Assembly: GCA_965240325.2 (NCBI GenBank)
Contig: OZ251244.1
Coordinates: forward strand, 992,001 to 1,056,000
Source of the DNA: Rebecca billardiae RCC1528
Lineage: Eukaryota; Haptophyta
Direction of reading: 5' to 3'
DNA length: 64,000 nucleotides
Positions 63,231 through 64,000 of this stretch are shown one piece after another. The notes beneath the pieces were generated by a model. It was not told where the DNA came from. It saw only the letters and a program-made list of their open reading frames with translations, and did not search any database. Numbering within the stretch: the stretch's first letter is position 1; every line of letters begins with the position of its first letter. The position numbers were made by a program, and so were the translations under genes.

Positions 63231-64000
63231 CTACTCGTCGGCGGCGGGGTCGATGTCGTCCACGCCCGCGATGCCCGCCTCCTGCAGCTTGGCGCGCAGC
63301 TCCTGCGCGCCGAGCCGCGGCGGCGGCGGGCGGGCGGGCGGGCGCGGGCGCGGGCGCGCGGCGACAGGCAGCGCGATCGGTCGGTCAGTGTGTGGGGGCC
63401 GGCCGGCCGCGCGCTCGGGCGCGCGCGGCGGGCGCGCGCGCGCGCGCGCACCTTGACCAGCTCGTTCTTCTTGGCGAGCATGGTGCGCACGTTTTTGAAC
63501 TGCGACGACGCCTCGACGCGCGCGCTCAGCTGCGCCTCGGCGCCCGCGAGCTTCGCCTCAAGCTCGGAGACCGAGGCCTGCGCGCGCTCGAGCTCGGCGC
63601 GGAGGGCGGAGCCGGCGGCGGCGGCGCCGCCCGCGCCCTGCTCGCGCAGCGTCGCCGCCTCCTGCCGCGCCGCGCTCAGCTCCTTGGTGCTCGCGAGCAG
63701 CTTCGAGCGCAGCTCGTCCACCATGGGATCGCTGCCGCCGCCGCCGCCCGCGCCACCGCCCGCGCCGCCCGCGCCGCCCGCGCCGCCGCCGCCCGCCGCG
63801 CCCGCCGCCTCCTTCGCCGCGGCGAGCTCCTCGCGGCACGCCTCGAGCTCGCGGCCCAGCGCCGTCTTCTCGCGCAGCACGCCCTGCAGCTGCGCCTGCA
63901 GCTTCATCAGCTTCTCCTGCGCCGACGCCGCCGACTCCTTGGCTGAGTCGAGGTCGCGCGCCGACGTGCCAAGCGTCGGCAGCGCGCGCGCGAGCGGCTT
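63231..64000 (-). CDS. LZTFL1: LZTFL1-like coiled-coil protein, 3' part (2 exons seen)
   Basis: The frame is open to the right edge, so the 5' part is missing. Exons seen (minus): 64000-63452 and 63302-63231; intron 149 nt, phase 0, GTGCGC to GCAG. The sequence is a long coiled coil (LRAELERAQASVSELEAKLA) broken by a Gly/Ala loop, ending with FKNVRTMLAKKNELVK joined to ELRAKLQEAG and an acidic tail DDIDPAADE. The MLxKKNxxxKxLRxxL end is typical of leucine-zipper transcription factor-like 1, which controls BBSome entry into cilia. Coiled coils match easily, so the family call rests mainly on this last ~30-residue block. Confidence 0.6.

Overview
This window is eukaryotic nuclear DNA that is very rich in G and C. 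Genes have short GT-AG introns, there are interstitial TTAGGG-type repeats, and CT/TA microsatellites fill the more AT-rich gaps. Gene content points to a flagellated, photosynthetic protist with a complex plastid. It includes a zeaxanthin epoxidase and a sugar carrier with plastid-style leaders, two cilium-associated proteins (LRRC9 and an LZTFL1-like protein), mitochondrial HslU and an exostosin-type glycosyltransferase. A haptophyte fits best and a stramenopile alga such as a pelagophyte is the main alternative; I cannot decide between them from sequence alone.

Region 1 (1-12.5 kb) is mobile-element territory. A left-truncated orphan ORF (+) converges on a huge minus-strand ORF of about 3,240 codons. 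That ORF carries a 2OG-oxygenase-like fold, a MuDR-type zinc knuckle, a MULE DDE transposase core, a SWIM-like motif, a PHD-like finger and a C-terminal OTU protease. Its upstream side is packed with long perfect palindromes and a 44-bp direct repeat. 12.5-14.6 kb shows no gene.

Region 2 (14.6-34 kb) is ordinary host sequence with head-to-head gene pairs: LRRC9 (6 exons) / SLC36-like amino-acid transporter (3 exons); Mpo1/DUF962 protein / sugar transporter (2 exons); an intronless F-box+RCC1 protein; FBXO9-like (3 exons) / SEC14-like protein.

Region 3 (34-38.5 kb) holds CT repeats, a tandem pair of orphan genes from a local duplication, and a frameshifted gene remnant.

Region 4 (38.5-51 kb) holds a ShK-domain prolyl 4-hydroxylase (3 exons), a GPR155/LYCHOS-like membrane protein, a possible NT-C2 coiled-coil protein, and zeaxanthin epoxidase (3 exons, telomeric repeat in intron 1) head-to-head with HslU (3 exons).

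Region 5 (51-64 kb) holds a possible 1-kb inverted-repeat element, an exostosin-like protein, a 2,170-residue Ala/Pro/Gly-rich type I membrane protein with adaptor-like tail motifs, and the 3' end of an LZTFL1-like coiled-coil gene.

Exon structures were built by hand from splice signals, frame continuity and family alignment. In every complete spliced gene the summed exon length is divisible by three. Sixteen of the 17 host introns I could place start with GTGCG.
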